Assembly: GCF_011758765.1 (NCBI RefSeq)
Contig: NZ_JAANOU010000001.1
Coordinates: forward strand, 2,604,001 to 2,668,000
Length of the DNA: 64,000 bases
Origin: Amycolatopsis viridis
GTDB lineage: Bacteria; Actinomycetota; Actinomycetes; Mycobacteriales; Pseudonocardiaceae
Reading direction: 5' to 3'
The position numbers and the translations under genes are program-made. Position 1 is the first letter of the stretch. Each line of letters begins with the position of its first letter. Under the pieces are notes generated by a model, which saw nothing but the letters and a program-made list of their open reading frames with translations, was not told where the DNA came from and ran no database searches. Below, one piece after another: positions 21,517-31,449 of this stretch.

Positions 21517-21608
21517 GGCCCGATTGTCCCAGGCACCCCCGACAGTTCCGTCACCGCCGATCGGTGCAGATCCGGATCACGGTCCCGGCGGGAAGTGACC
21601 CGGGGTGA

Positions 21609-23315
21609 TCAACCGGCGGTGTCGATCAGGACGAACGTGTCCGGCGGGACGTGACCGGCCGTCGCACCGCCCCAGGAGAGCACCACCGATCCGGCCGGTT
21701 CACCGAGGTCCGCCCCGTCCGGGCCGAAGTTGCACACCAGCCGCAGCGGGCCGCGGTCCAGCACCAGGCACGAGCCCTGCGACCGGACGGCGAACCGGTC
21801 CAGCCACGGGTCCGACAGCTCCGGCCGGGACCGGCGCAGCGCGATCAGCGCCCGGTACAGCTCGAGCACCTCGCGGTGTCCCGCCCGGCCCGGTTCGGAC
21901 CAGTCCAGCTGGGAGCGCTCCACGGTCGCCGGGTCCATCGGGTCCGGCACCTCGGCCTCGCCCCAGCCGTGCCGCGCGAACTCGCGCCGGCGGCCCGTCC
22001 GCACCGCCTCGGCCAGCTCCGGGTCCGGGAACGACGCGAAGAACTGCCACGGCGTGCTCGCCGCCCACTCCTCGCCCATGAAGATCATCGGCGTGTAGGG
22101 CGAGCAGAACACGATGGCCGCGCCACAGGCGAGACGGCCGGGGGAGACCGAGGCGGACAACCGGTCCCCGGTGGCGCGGTTGCCGATCTGGTCGTGGTTC
22201 TGCAGGTAGATCAGGAACCGGTGCCCGGGCAGCCGGGACCGGTCCACCGGCCGGCCGTGCGTGCGCTCCCGGAACGACGACCACGTGCCGGCGTGGAAGA
22301 ACGCCTGCCGCAGCGTCGTCGCCAGCGCGCCGGGCGCCCCGAAGTCCGCGTAGTACCCGCTGGTCTCGCCGGACAACGCGACGTGCAGCGCGTGGTGCAG
22401 GTCGTCGCACCACTGGGCCTGCAGGCCGTACCCGCCGCCCTCGCGCGCGGTCACCAGGCGCGGATCGTTGAGGTCCGACTCGGCGATCAGCGTCAGCGGC
22501 CGCCGCACCGCCGCGGACAGCGACTCGGTCGCCACCGCGAGCTCCTCCAGCAGGTGGGTGGCGCGCCGGTCGCTCAGCGCGTGGACGGCGTCCAGCCGCA
22601 GCGCGTCGACGTGGAAGTCCCGCAGCCAGCCCAGCGCGTTGTCGAGCACGTACCGGCGGACCTCGTCGGAGCCCTCGCCGTCGAGGTTGAGGCCGGGGCC
22701 CCAGTCGTTCTGCCCGGCGAAGTACGGGCCGAACCGGTCCAGGTACGCCCCGGACGGGCCGAGGTGGTTGTAGACCACGTCGAGCACGACGGCCAGGCCG
22801 CGGGCGTGGCAGGCGTCGACGAACCGCTTGAACCCGTCCGGCCCGCCGTAGGGTTCGTGCACCGCCCCCCACAGCACGCCGTCGTAGCCCCAGCCGTCGG
22901 TGCCGTCGAAGGAGTTCACCGGGAGTACCTCGACGAATGTGACACCCAGATCGACGAGGTGGTCCAGCCGGTCGATCGCCGAGTCGAAGGTGCCGCCGGG
23001 GGTGAACGTGCCGATGTGCAGCTCGTAGATCACCGCGCCGGGCAGGGCGCGCCCGGTCCAGCTCTGATCGGTCCAGGGGAACGCCGCGTGGTCGTAGACG
23101 CGGGACGGCCCGTGCACGCCCTGCGGCTGCCAGGACGAGCGCGGGTCGGGTAGGGCTGTCCCGTCCTCGCCGAGCAGGAACGCGTAGTCGGCGCCCGGCG
23201 GCGCCGGCACATCGGAGAACCACCACCCCCCACCGCCGGCGGTCATCTCGTGCTCGGCTCCCTGGGTGCGCACGCGGACCCGCGAGGCCGCCGGGGCCCA
23301 GACGCGGAACGTCAT
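21609..23315 (-). CDS. treZ: Malto-oligosyltrehalose trehalohydrolase
   Basis: 568-aa GH13_10 enzyme releasing trehalose from the maltooligosyl-trehalose made by TreY. N-terminal beta-sandwich (MTFRVWAPAASRVRV), then HIGTFTPGGTFDSAI, VLDVVYNHLGPSG, DALRLDAVHAL (nucleophile), LTLIAESDLND (acid/base) and LQNHDQIGNR. ATG 23315 overlaps the treY stop by 4 nt (ATGA). The same frame is open for a further 2 kb upstream, but that is antisense-type shadow over treY. Confidence 0.96.
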   Translation of the reverse strand: MTFRVWAPAASRVRVRTQGAEHEMTAGGGGWWFSDVPAPPGADYAFLLGEDGTALPDPRSSWQPQGVHGPSRVYDHAAFPWTDQSWTGRALPGAVIYELHIGTFTPGGTFDSAIDRLDHLVDLGVTFVEVLPVNSFDGTDGWGYDGVLWGAVHEPYGGPDGFKRFVDACHARGLAVVLDVVYNHLGPSGAYLDRFGPYFAGQNDWGPGLNLDGEGSDEVRRYVLDNALGWLRDFHVDALRLDAVHALSDRRATHLLEELAVATESLSAAVRRPLTLIAESDLNDPRLVTAREGGGYGLQAQWCDDLHHALHVALSGETSGYYADFGAPGALATTLRQAFFHAGTWSSFRERTHGRPVDRSRLPGHRFLIYLQNHDQIGNRATGDRLSASVSPGRLACGAAIVFCSPYTPMIFMGEEWAASTPWQFFASFPDPELAEAVRTGRRREFARHGWGEAEVPDPMDPATVERSQLDWSEPGRAGHREVLELYRALIALRRSRPELSDPWLDRFAVRSQGSCLVLDRGPLRLVCNFGPDGADLGEPAGSVVLSWGGATAGHVPPDTFVLIDTAG

Positions 23316-25585
23316 GACTCTCCTCGCACCAGCAGCGCCACCGGATAGCGCGCCAGCATCGCCGCCAGCTGCCCGGTGACGACGGTCCCGGTGAGCGTGT
23401 CCGTCCACTCGCCGTCGGGCAGCGGCAGCACGGTGTCCCGCCAGCCGCCAGCCGCGGCCAGGCCCACCGGCAGCCGGGTGGCCACCGTGATCAGGCCGCG
23501 CCGCTCGAAGGCGACCGCGTGCGCGGCGGCGGGGCCCTCGGCGTGCAGGCGGCGGTAGCCGGTGAACAGCTCCGGCCGGTCCCGGCGCAGGGTCAGCGCC
23601 CGGTGCACGACGAGCAGTTTCGCCGCGCCGGAGGAGTCGATCTCCGGCAGCCACCCGCCGGCGATCTCCGCCAGCAGCGCGGCGCGCGCCGCGTAGTCCA
23701 CCGGCCGCCGGTTGTCCGGGTCGACCAGGGAGAAGTCCCACAGCTCGGTGCCCTGGTAGACGTCCGGCACGCCGGGCGAGGTGAGCTGGATCAGCTTCTG
23801 CGTCAGCGAATTCGACCACCCCGGCCCGCGTATCCGTCCGGCGAACGCCTCGACCTCCGCGCGCAGCTCCGCGTCGCCGAGCACCTCGTCCGGCCACGCC
23901 GCGACGGCCCGCTCGAACTCCTCGTCGTGGTCGGTCCAGGTGGTGCGGAGCTTGCTCTCCTTGGCCGCCTTGTCCAGGTAGCCGCGCAGCCGGTCCGCGT
24001 CGATCGGCCAGGCGCCGACCAGGGTCTGCCAGGCCAGCAGGTTCAGCGACGGCTCGTCGATGCCGCGCCGCGCGGTCCACCGCGTCACCGCGTCGGCGAA
24101 CTCCCCGGGCACCTCCGACAGCACTGCCAGCCGCGCCCGCACGTCCTCCGAGCGCTTGGTGTCGTGGGTGGTCAGGGTGGTCATCGCGGCCGGCCACCCG
24201 GCGGCGCGGGCGGCGGCGGCGGTGTGGAACGCGGCCACGTCCGCGCCGAAGTCGTTCGGCGACCCGCCCACCTCGTTGAGCGCGGCGAAGCGGGTGTACC
24301 GGTAGAACGTGGTGTCCTCGGTGCCCTTGGCCACCACCATCCCCGACGTCTGCTGGAACCGGGTGGCCAGCTCGCCGTGCGGGTCCTCCCGCACCTGGAA
24401 GTCGAGCGCGTCGATCGCCTCGGCGAGGTCCGGCCGCGCGGCGCGGGCGGTGGCGATCGCAGCCGCCCAGTGCGCCGCACCCTCCGGCAGGTAGGACCGG
24501 TAGACCGGGAACGCGATCATCGTCTCCGCGACCGCACCCGCCGCGGCCTCCTGCTCGATGCCGCGCACCAGCGCGGCGATCCGGTGCACCTCGGCGACCA
24601 GGATCCGGTCGGTGACCAGCCGCCGGGCCCGGTCCTCCACCTGGTGGTAGTCCACCGGCTGGCCCAGCCGCCGCGCCAGCTCGGTGACCGGAGCCTCGCC
24701 GGCCGGGTCCACCAGCAACCCGGTGATCTCCCGCAGGGCGTCGTAGCCGGTGGTGCCGTCGACCGGCCAGCTCTGTGGCAGGTCCTCGCCCGGGTGCAGG
24801 ATCTTCTCCACCACCAGCCACGCCTCCGGCGCGCCGGCGCGCAGCATCCGCATGTAGCCGCCGGGGTCGGCGAGGCCGTCCGGGTGGTCCACCCGCAGAC
24901 CGGTGACCTCGCCCTCGGCGACCCAGCGCAGCACCTCGTCGTGCGTGGCGTGGAAGACGTCCGGCAGCTCGACCCGCACCGCCGCGAGCGTGGTGATGTC
25001 GAAGAAGCGGCGGTAGTTCAGCTCCGCGTTGCCGCGCCGCCAGCCCACCAGCTCGTAGTGCTGGCGCGCGTGCACCTCCTGCGGGCTGCCCTCGCCGGTG
25101 CCCGGCGCGATGGGGAACCGGTGGTCGTAGTAGACCAGTTCGTCTCCGTCGATCCGCAGCTCCGCGACATCCGCGTCGGCGCCGAGGACGGGCAGCAGCA
25201 CCTTGCCGCGCCGCCAGTCGATGTCGAAGAAGTCGGCGTGCGCCGAACCGGGACCGCGCCGCAGCACGTCCCACCACCACCGGTTCGTCTTCGCGACCTC
25301 GACCGCCATGTGGTTGGGCACGATGTCCACGACGAACCCGAGCCCGGCCTCCCGCAGTCGTTTCGCCAGCAGCCGCCGGGCCTCCTCACCGCCCAGCTCC
25401 GGCCGGGCCCGCGCCGGGTCGACCACGTCGTAGCCGTGGGTGGACCCGGGCGTGGCGTCCAGCACCGGCGAGGCGTAGAGCGCGCCGGCACCGAGCCGGT
25501 GGAGGTAGGGGATCACAGCGGTGGCATCGGTGAAGGTGAACTCCGGGCGCAGCTGGACCCGGTAGGTCGACGACGGTGGCGTCAT
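23312..25585 (-). CDS. treY: Malto-oligosyltrehalose synthase
   Basis: 757-aa GH13_26 intramolecular transglucosylase converting the reducing-end maltose unit of a maltodextrin to a trehalose unit. Motifs: TYRVQLRPEFTF at the N-terminus, VVDIVPNHMAVEV, GLRVDHPDGLADPGGY (nucleophile), WLVVEKILHPGE (acid/base) and LTTHDTKRSEDVRAR. Both ends overlap neighbours by ATGA (25582-25585 with glgX, 23312-23315 with treZ), the classic treX-treY-treZ arrangement. Confidence 0.96.
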   Translation of the reverse strand: MTPPSSTYRVQLRPEFTFTDATAVIPYLHRLGAGALYASPVLDATPGSTHGYDVVDPARARPELGGEEARRLLAKRLREAGLGFVVDIVPNHMAVEVAKTNRWWWDVLRRGPGSAHADFFDIDWRRGKVLLPVLGADADVAELRIDGDELVYYDHRFPIAPGTGEGSPQEVHARQHYELVGWRRGNAELNYRRFFDITTLAAVRVELPDVFHATHDEVLRWVAEGEVTGLRVDHPDGLADPGGYMRMLRAGAPEAWLVVEKILHPGEDLPQSWPVDGTTGYDALREITGLLVDPAGEAPVTELARRLGQPVDYHQVEDRARRLVTDRILVAEVHRIAALVRGIEQEAAAGAVAETMIAFPVYRSYLPEGAAHWAAAIATARAARPDLAEAIDALDFQVREDPHGELATRFQQTSGMVVAKGTEDTTFYRYTRFAALNEVGGSPNDFGADVAAFHTAAAARAAGWPAAMTTLTTHDTKRSEDVRARLAVLSEVPGEFADAVTRWTARRGIDEPSLNLLAWQTLVGAWPIDADRLRGYLDKAAKESKLRTTWTDHDEEFERAVAAWPDEVLGDAELRAEVEAFAGRIRGPGWSNSLTQKLIQLTSPGVPDVYQGTELWDFSLVDPDNRRPVDYAARAALLAEIAGGWLPEIDSSGAAKLLVVHRALTLRRDRPELFTGYRRLHAEGPAAAHAVAFERRGLITVATRLPVGLAAAGGWRDTVLPLPDGEWTDTLTGTVVTGQLAAMLARYPVALLVRGES

Positions 25586-27699
25586 GCCTCCACCCGCTGC
25601 AGCACCACGAGCGAGCGGGCGGGCAGGTTCAGGGAGCCACCCGCCGGTACCGGTTCACCCGGCTCCCCGGCGACCGTGCCCGCCTCGGTGTCCACCACGA
25701 CCGCCCAGCCCGCGCCGTAGTCGGCGTTCGGCAGGGTCAGCTCGATGTCCTCGTAGTGCGCGTTGAACGCGAGCAGGAACGAGTCGTCGGTGACCTTCAT
25801 GCCACGGGCGTCGAGGTCGTTGATGCCCTCGCCGTTGAGGAACGCGACGATGGCCTTGCCGAAGCCGTCGTCCCAGTTCTGCTCCTTCATCTCCTCGCCC
25901 GACGGCGTGAACCAGGCGATGTCCCGCAGCTCCTCACCCTTGCCGATGGGCTTGCCGGCGAAGAAGCGGCGGCGCCGGAACACCGGGTGCTTCTTGCGGA
26001 ACGCCGCCAGCGCGGCGGTGAACTCCACCTGGCCGGCGTTGGTGTCCGCGAGTGACCAGTCCATCCAGGACAGCTCGTTGTCCTGGCAGTAGACGTTGTT
26101 GTTGCCCTGCTGGGTGCGGCCCATCTCGTCGCCGTGCAGCAGCATCGGCACGCCCTGCGACAGCAGCAGCGTGGCGAGCAGGTTGCGGCGCTGCTTGGCG
26201 CGCAGTGCGAGCACCTCCGGGTCGTCGGTGGGCCCTTCCACCCCGCAGTTCCACGAGCGGTTGTCGTCGGCGCCGTCGCGGCCGTCCTCGCCGTTGGCCT
26301 CGTTGTGCTTGCCGTTGTAGGACACCAGGTCCTGCAGGGTGAAGCCGTCGTGCGCGGTGACGAAGTTGACCGAGGCGTACGGGCGGCGGCCGTCGTCCTG
26401 GTACAGGTCCGACGATCCGGTGAGGCGGGATGCGAACTCGCCGAGCGTGGCCGGCTCGCCGCGCCAGAAGTCGCGCACCGTGTCCCGGAACTTGCCGTTC
26501 CACTCAGTCCACAGTGGAGGGAAATTGCCCACCTGGTAACCGCCCGGCCCGACGTCCCACGGCTCGGCGATCAGCTTCACCCGGCTCACCGTGGGATCCT
26601 GCTGCACCAGGTCGAAGAACGTGGACAGCCGGTCCACGTCGTAGAACTCGCGGGCCAGGGTGGCGGCGAGGTCGAACCGGAACCCGTCCACGTGCATCTC
26701 GGTGACCCAGTACCGCAGCGAGTCCATGATCAGCTGCAGGGTGTGCGGGTGGCGCACGTTCAGCGAGTTGCCGGTGCCGGTGTAGTCCATGTAGTACTGC
26801 GGCTCGTCCTCGACCAGCCGGTAGTACGCCTGGTTGTCGATGCCGCGCATGGACAGCGTGGGACCGAGGTGGTTGCCCTCCGCGGTGTGGTTGTAGACGA
26901 CGTCGAGGATCACCTCGATGCCGGCCTCGTGCAGGGCCTTGACCATGCCCTTGAACTCCTGCACCTGGCCGGCCTGCTCGGGCAGCGCCGCGTACCCCTC
27001 GTGCGGGGCGAAGAAGCCGATGGTGTTGTAGCCCCAGTAGTTGCGCAGGCCCTTCTCGGCCAGCCCGTGGTCGGTGATGAACTGGTGCACCGGCATCAGC
27101 TCGATCGCGGTGACGCCCAGCTTCGTCAGGTGGTCGACCACCGCCGGGTGCGCGAGCCCCGCGTAGGTGCCGCGCAGCCGCGGCGGCACCTCGGGGTGGT
27201 TCATCGTCAGGCCGCGCACGTGCGCCTCGTAGACGACCGTCTCGTTGTACGGCGTGCGCGGCGGGCGGTCGTCACCCCAGTCGAAGAACGGGTTGACCAC
27301 CACCGCGTGCGGCACGTGCGCGGCGGAGTCGGCGTCGTTGCGCTCGCCGGGCGCGCCGAACGGGTACCCGAACAGCGCCTCGTCCCAGTCGACGTCACCG
27401 GCGATCGCCTTGGCGTAGGGATCGATCAGCAGCTTGTTCGGGTTGCAGCGCAGCCCGCGCGACGGGTCGTAGGGACCGTGCACGCGGTAGCCGTAGCGCT
27501 GCCCGGGACCGACCCCGAGCAGGTACCCGTGGTGGACGAACCCGTCCACCTCGGTCAGGCGATGACGTTCCTCGGTGCCGTCCGCGTCGATGAGGCACAG
27601 CTCGACGTACTCCGCGACCTCCGAGAAGAGGGCGAAGTTGGTGCCCACACCGTCGTAGGTGGCGCCGAGCGGGTAGGGCATTCCGGGCCAGGGCGGCAC
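25582..27699 (-). CDS. glgX: Glycogen debranching enzyme (TreX/GlgX)
   Basis: 705-aa GH13_11 enzyme with N-terminal CBM48-like domain (YPLGATYDGVGTNFALFSE), then LDVVYNHTAEGN, GFRFDLAATLAREF (nucleophile), LIAEPWDVGPGGYQ (acid/base) and NFVTAHDGFTLQD. It debranches glycogen to linear maltodextrins for TreY, whose start it overlaps by 4 nt. The paralogue at 19384-21516 is clearly related but lacks this coupling, suggesting one trehalose-directed and one general enzyme; that division is inference. Confidence 0.95.
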   Translation of the reverse strand: MPPWPGMPYPLGATYDGVGTNFALFSEVAEYVELCLIDADGTEERHRLTEVDGFVHHGYLLGVGPGQRYGYRVHGPYDPSRGLRCNPNKLLIDPYAKAIAGDVDWDEALFGYPFGAPGERNDADSAAHVPHAVVVNPFFDWGDDRPPRTPYNETVVYEAHVRGLTMNHPEVPPRLRGTYAGLAHPAVVDHLTKLGVTAIELMPVHQFITDHGLAEKGLRNYWGYNTIGFFAPHEGYAALPEQAGQVQEFKGMVKALHEAGIEVILDVVYNHTAEGNHLGPTLSMRGIDNQAYYRLVEDEPQYYMDYTGTGNSLNVRHPHTLQLIMDSLRYWVTEMHVDGFRFDLAATLAREFYDVDRLSTFFDLVQQDPTVSRVKLIAEPWDVGPGGYQVGNFPPLWTEWNGKFRDTVRDFWRGEPATLGEFASRLTGSSDLYQDDGRRPYASVNFVTAHDGFTLQDLVSYNGKHNEANGEDGRDGADDNRSWNCGVEGPTDDPEVLALRAKQRRNLLATLLLSQGVPMLLHGDEMGRTQQGNNNVYCQDNELSWMDWSLADTNAGQVEFTAALAAFRKKHPVFRRRRFFAGKPIGKGEELRDIAWFTPSGEEMKEQNWDDGFGKAIVAFLNGEGINDLDARGMKVTDDSFLLAFNAHYEDIELTLPNADYGAGWAVVVDTEAGTVAGEPGEPVPAGGSLNLPARSLVVLQRVEA

Positions 27700-27759
27700 A
27701 GGTTCTCCTTCTAGCGTTCGCGAGCGGTGGCTTCGGACGTGTGCCCAATGTAGCCGTTC

Positions 27760-29721
27760 TCAAGCACTCCGCCCGGGCAACGGACGCGCCGCGCGCAATG
27801 CGCTCACGACATGGCGCAGTCGTGCATCCGCGAAGAACGCTTCCAGCGTGACCGGCAGGGGAATGCGCCAGTTCGGGTACTCCCCGGTCGTCCCCGGCAG
27901 GTTCGGCTGGCGGCGTTCCCCCAGCACGTCCGCCGGCGCGGTCAGCAACAGCCGCGACGCGGCCGACGCGAGCAGCGTGTGCAGCGCGGTCACCGGATCG
28001 CCGGCCGGGATGCCCTGAGCCGAAACGAATCCGAGCAGGTCCGACCGCTCGGCCTCGGCGGCGGCCCGCTCCTTCTCCACCGGCCCGTCGAGCAGTCCCA
28101 GCTCGGCTCGCACCCGCACGTGCTCGCCGGCGAGCCAGCCGGCCACCGTGGGCAGGTCGTGCGTGGTGATGCTCGCCATCGCGTCGCGGTCCCACTCGCC
28201 GGGCGGCACGAACGGGTGGCCGGGCGTGTCGTAGTCCCGCTGGAACCACAGCACCGCCGAACTGAGCACCCCGCGCTCGTGCAGGGTCTTGGTCACCGTG
28301 GCCTCGACCGTGCCCAGGTCCTCGCCGACCACGACCGCGCCCGCGCGGTGCGACTCCAGCGCCAGGATCCCGAGCATGGCGTCCGCGTCGTAGTGCACGT
28401 AGGTGCCGCGCGACGGCGGCTCACCGGGTGGGATCCACCACAGCCGCCACAACCCGGCGACGTGGTCGATCCGGATGCCGTCGGCGTGCCGCAGCACGCC
28501 GCGGATGACGTCGCGGAACGGCGCGTACCCGAGTTCGGCGAGCCGGTCCGGCCGGAACGGTGGCAGGTTCCAGTCCTGGCCCTGCTGGCTGAACGCGTCC
28601 GGCGGGGCGCCCACGGTCACCCGCGCCGCGAACGCGTCGCCCAGTGCCCACGTGTCCGCACCACCGGGGTGCACGCCCACCGGCAGATCGTGCACGATGC
28701 CCACCGGCATCGCCCGGGCCGCCTCGCGGGCGGCGTCGAGCTGGTCCTCGCACAGCTGCTGCAGCCAGCCGTGGAAGGCGATCCGGTCCGCCAGTTCGGC
28801 GCGCGCCGCCGCGACCGCCGGGTGATGCGGATCACGGAGTTCTTCCGGCCACTCCCGCCAGTCCGGGCCGTGCCGTTCCGCCAGCGCGCAGAAGGCCGCG
28901 AAGTCGTGCACCGCCTCGTCCAGGGGAGCCGGGTCGTGCAGCGGCCACAGCAGTTCCAGGGCCGCGAGCTTGGCGCTCCAGACGGCGTCGTAGTCGATCA
29001 GGTCCGTGCGCTCCGGTCGCAGGGCGAGCACGCGCGCCCGCAGGTCCTCGCCGGCCCGGGCGAACTCCGGGGTCGCGGTGACCCGCAGGTAGAGCGGGTT
29101 GGCGTAGCGGCGGCTGGCGGGCGAGTACGGCGACCGCTCCACCGGGTGCACCGGGCTGATCGCCTGCACCGGGTTGACCAGCACCACGCCCGCGCCGAGT
29201 TCGGCGGCCGAGCGCCGGGCGAACTCGGCCAGGTCGGCGAAGTCCCCGGCACCCCATGAGGCGTCCGAGCGCAGCGCGTACAGCTGCAGCATCCAGCCCC
29301 ACGCCGGGGGCACCTCGGGCAGCCGGTGCGGCACCACGGCCAGCACCACATCCTGATCGGCCGTCTCGACCCGGTGCCAGCCCAGTGGCAGGTCGGCGGG
29401 GATCATCCGCTCGATCTCGCGGCGCGTGCCGTCCTCGAGGTGTACGACGGCGCGCCCGCCCGCGTCGTGTTCGGTACCTTCACGCAGCACGAGGGTCGGG
29501 GGCAGCAGGGTGGCCGCCCGCCGCTCGCGGACCGCGGCCAGCTCGCGGCGGACCGCGTCCGGCCCGGACGCGTCCACGCCGAACTGCGCGAGCACGGCCA
29601 CGACGACGTCCGGCTCGACCTCCACCTCGCGTTGCTCGGCGTTTTCGTACCGGGTGGCCACGCCGTGCGCGTGCGCGAGGGCGGTCAGGTCGGCATCCAC
29701 CCGTTCAGGATCCCGGTCCAC
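27760..29721 (-). CDS. malQ: 4-alpha-glucanotransferase (amylomaltase)
   Basis: 653-aa GH77 enzyme disproportionating maltodextrins, giving glucose and longer chains. The N-terminal extension (residues 1 to about 140) is usual for actinobacterial MalQ. Barrel motifs: SPYSPASRRYANPLYL, IRIDHVAGLWRLWW (nucleophile Asp), GAVVVGEDLGTVE (acid/base Glu) and ITTHDLPTVAGW. GTG 29721 is selected because the next gene starts divergently at 29758; GTG 29700 is an alternative, and neither has a strong ribosome-binding site. It lies 60 nt before glgX and probably heads the minus-strand cluster. Confidence 0.92.
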   Translation of the reverse strand: MDRDPERVDADLTALAHAHGVATRYENAEQREVEVEPDVVVAVLAQFGVDASGPDAVRRELAAVRERRAATLLPPTLVLREGTEHDAGGRAVVHLEDGTRREIERMIPADLPLGWHRVETADQDVVLAVVPHRLPEVPPAWGWMLQLYALRSDASWGAGDFADLAEFARRSAAELGAGVVLVNPVQAISPVHPVERSPYSPASRRYANPLYLRVTATPEFARAGEDLRARVLALRPERTDLIDYDAVWSAKLAALELLWPLHDPAPLDEAVHDFAAFCALAERHGPDWREWPEELRDPHHPAVAAARAELADRIAFHGWLQQLCEDQLDAAREAARAMPVGIVHDLPVGVHPGGADTWALGDAFAARVTVGAPPDAFSQQGQDWNLPPFRPDRLAELGYAPFRDVIRGVLRHADGIRIDHVAGLWRLWWIPPGEPPSRGTYVHYDADAMLGILALESHRAGAVVVGEDLGTVEATVTKTLHERGVLSSAVLWFQRDYDTPGHPFVPPGEWDRDAMASITTHDLPTVAGWLAGEHVRVRAELGLLDGPVEKERAAAEAERSDLLGFVSAQGIPAGDPVTALHTLLASAASRLLLTAPADVLGERRQPNLPGTTGEYPNWRIPLPVTLEAFFADARLRHVVSALRAARPLPGRSA

Positions 29722-29757
29722 GGCGGGTGCCGCCACACGAGGAGACGAGGAGAACGC

Positions 29758-31032
29758 ATGGCGCACTCGGCCGACCACGCGATCTGGGCCGACCACGCGA
29801 TCTGGTGGCACGTGTACCCGCTCGGCTTCACCGGCGCGCCACCGCGCGCGCTGCCGGCGGGCAGTCCGCCCGAGCACCGGCTGGGGCGGCTGGCCGGCTG
29901 GCTCGACTACGCCGTCGAACTGGGTTGTTCCGGTCTGCTGCTCGGCCCGGTGTTCGCGTCGGAGACGCACGGCTACGACACGACCGACCACTTCCGCATC
30001 GATCCGCGGCTCGGCGACGACGCCGACTTCGACCGGCTGGTCGCCGCCGCCCGCGACCGCGGGATGCGGATCGTGCTGGACGGGGTGTTCAACCACGTGG
30101 CGCGCGGGTTCGGGCATCCGCAGTGGTGGCGCCGCGACGGCGACGACTTTGCGGTGTTCGAGGGGCACCGGCACCTGGTCGCGCTGGACCACGCCAACCC
30201 CGCGGTCGCCGATCACGTGGAGCGGGTGATGAACCACTGGCTCGGCCGCGGCGTGGACGGCTGGCGGCTGGACGCCGCCTACGCGGTGCCGCCCGAGTTC
30301 TGGGCGCGGGTCCTGCCCGGCGTGCGGCGGCAGTACCCCGGCGCGTGGTTCCTCGGCGAGGTGCTGCACGGCGACTACGCCGGGTACGTCGCGCGCAGTG
30401 GCCTGGATTCGGTCACCCAGTACGAGCTGTGGAAGGCGATCTGGAGCTCCCTGCACGACGGCAACTTCTTCGAGCTGGCCTGGGCGCTGAAACGGCACGA
30501 CGAACTGCTCGCCTCGTTCGTGCCGCAGACCTTCGCCGGCAACCACGACGTGACCCGGCTGGCCAGCCAGCTGCCCGACGAGCGGCACCTGGCGCACGCG
30601 CTGGCCGTGCTGTTCACCGTGGGCGGTGTGCCGAGCGTGTACTACGGCGACGAGCAGGCGTTCCGCGGGATCAAGGAGCACCGGGCCGGGGGAGACGACG
30701 AGATCCGCCCGGAGTTCCCCGCGGATCCCGCGGAGCTGGCGCCCTACGGGTGGCCGGTGTACCGGCTGCACCAGCGGCTGATCGGCCTGCGCCGGCGCAA
30801 CGCGTGGCTGGTGCGTGCGCGCACGTCGGTGGAGCACCTGACGAACCGGGAGATGGCCCTGCGCTCCCGCAGCGGCGACGACGAGATCCTCACGCTGCTC
30901 AACACCGGCGACGAACCGCGCCGGTTCCCCGTGCGCATCGACGGCCTGCGGGTGCTGGACTCCTCCTCCCCGGGCGGGCAGGAGCCGTGGCCGACCGTGC
31001 CGGCCCACGGGTGGGCGATCTTCGGCCGGTAG
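29758..31032 (+). CDS. GH13 alpha-amylase-family glycosidase
   Basis: 424 aa. Barrel motifs: IVLDGVFNHVARG, GWRLDAAYAVPPEFW (nucleophile), AWFLGEVLHGDYAG (acid/base) and FAGNHDVTRLAS, followed by GGVPSVYYGDEQAFRG and a small C-terminal beta domain. No signal peptide, so it is cytosolic. It resembles the short maltodextrin-acting or oligo-glucosidase/trehalose-related GH13 proteins next to malQ in actinobacteria; exact specificity cannot be read. Start ATG has AGGAG upstream (about 29748-29752). Divergent from malQ with only 36 nt between. An 18-bp tandem duplication lies in codons 5-16. Confidence 0.88.
   Translation: MAHSADHAIWADHAIWWHVYPLGFTGAPPRALPAGSPPEHRLGRLAGWLDYAVELGCSGLLLGPVFASETHGYDTTDHFRIDPRLGDDADFDRLVAAARDRGMRIVLDGVFNHVARGFGHPQWWRRDGDDFAVFEGHRHLVALDHANPAVADHVERVMNHWLGRGVDGWRLDAAYAVPPEFWARVLPGVRRQYPGAWFLGEVLHGDYAGYVARSGLDSVTQYELWKAIWSSLHDGNFFELAWALKRHDELLASFVPQTFAGNHDVTRLASQLPDERHLAHALAVLFTVGGVPSVYYGDEQAFRGIKEHRAGGDDEIRPEFPADPAELAPYGWPVYRLHQRLIGLRRRNAWLVRARTSVEHLTNREMALRSRSGDDEILTLLNTGDEPRRFPVRIDGLRVLDSSSPGGQEPWPTVPAHGWAIFGR
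29770..29805 (+). repeat. 18-bp in-frame tandem duplication
   Basis: Two identical 18-nt units (29770-29787 and 29788-29805) encode ADHAIW twice near the N-terminus, giving ADHAIWADHAIWW. Related GH13 proteins normally show the HAIWWHVYPLGF start once, so this is probably a recent slippage event that left the enzyme in frame. Confidence 0.85.
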
Positions 31033-31050
31033 CCGATCGCGGCCGCAGGG

Positions 31051-31350
31051 TCAGGCGGTGTCCTCCGGGCGGCGGCGCTCGATCATCGTGTCGGGCGCCG
31101 ACTCCGGAACCTCCGTGCGCAGGTCCGAGTCGCGCAGGACCTCGCGGGCCTGTGCCTCGGGATCGGCGCTGCCGGCGTGCTCCTCCTCGGGCAGCAGCGT
31201 CGACCGCGTCTCCGCGCGGTCGTCCACCGCGTTGCGCTCGTCGAACACCCGTGGCCGGTCGAGATCGTGTTCGGCGCGGATGCGATGCTCCTCGGCGGCG
31301 GACAGCTCCGTCGCGCCCAGGTCCAGTGGTTCGTCGTTGCGCGCTGTCAC
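31051..31350 (-). CDS. Small acidic hypothetical protein, 99 aa
   Basis: Very polar, probably unstructured protein rich in Glu, Asp, Arg and Ala (for example SAAEEHRIRAEHD and DRAETRSTLLPEEEH). No Cys, no membrane segment and no signal peptide. The strand shows normal G/C wobble bias and the GTG start is divergent from the DUF2235 gene. I do not recognise a family. Confidence 0.55.
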   Translation of the reverse strand: MTARNDEPLDLGATELSAAEEHRIRAEHDLDRPRVFDERNAVDDRAETRSTLLPEEEHAGSADPEAQAREVLRDSDLRTEVPESAPDTMIERRRPEDTA

Positions 31351-31449
31351 GTCGCGGGAAGTACCCGATCACGGGGCCCTTCACACCCGGCCACCGGTAA
31401 CCGCGGGCGCCGGGTCCGCGACTGAACTGGCGTCGAGGGGAGAGCAGGC

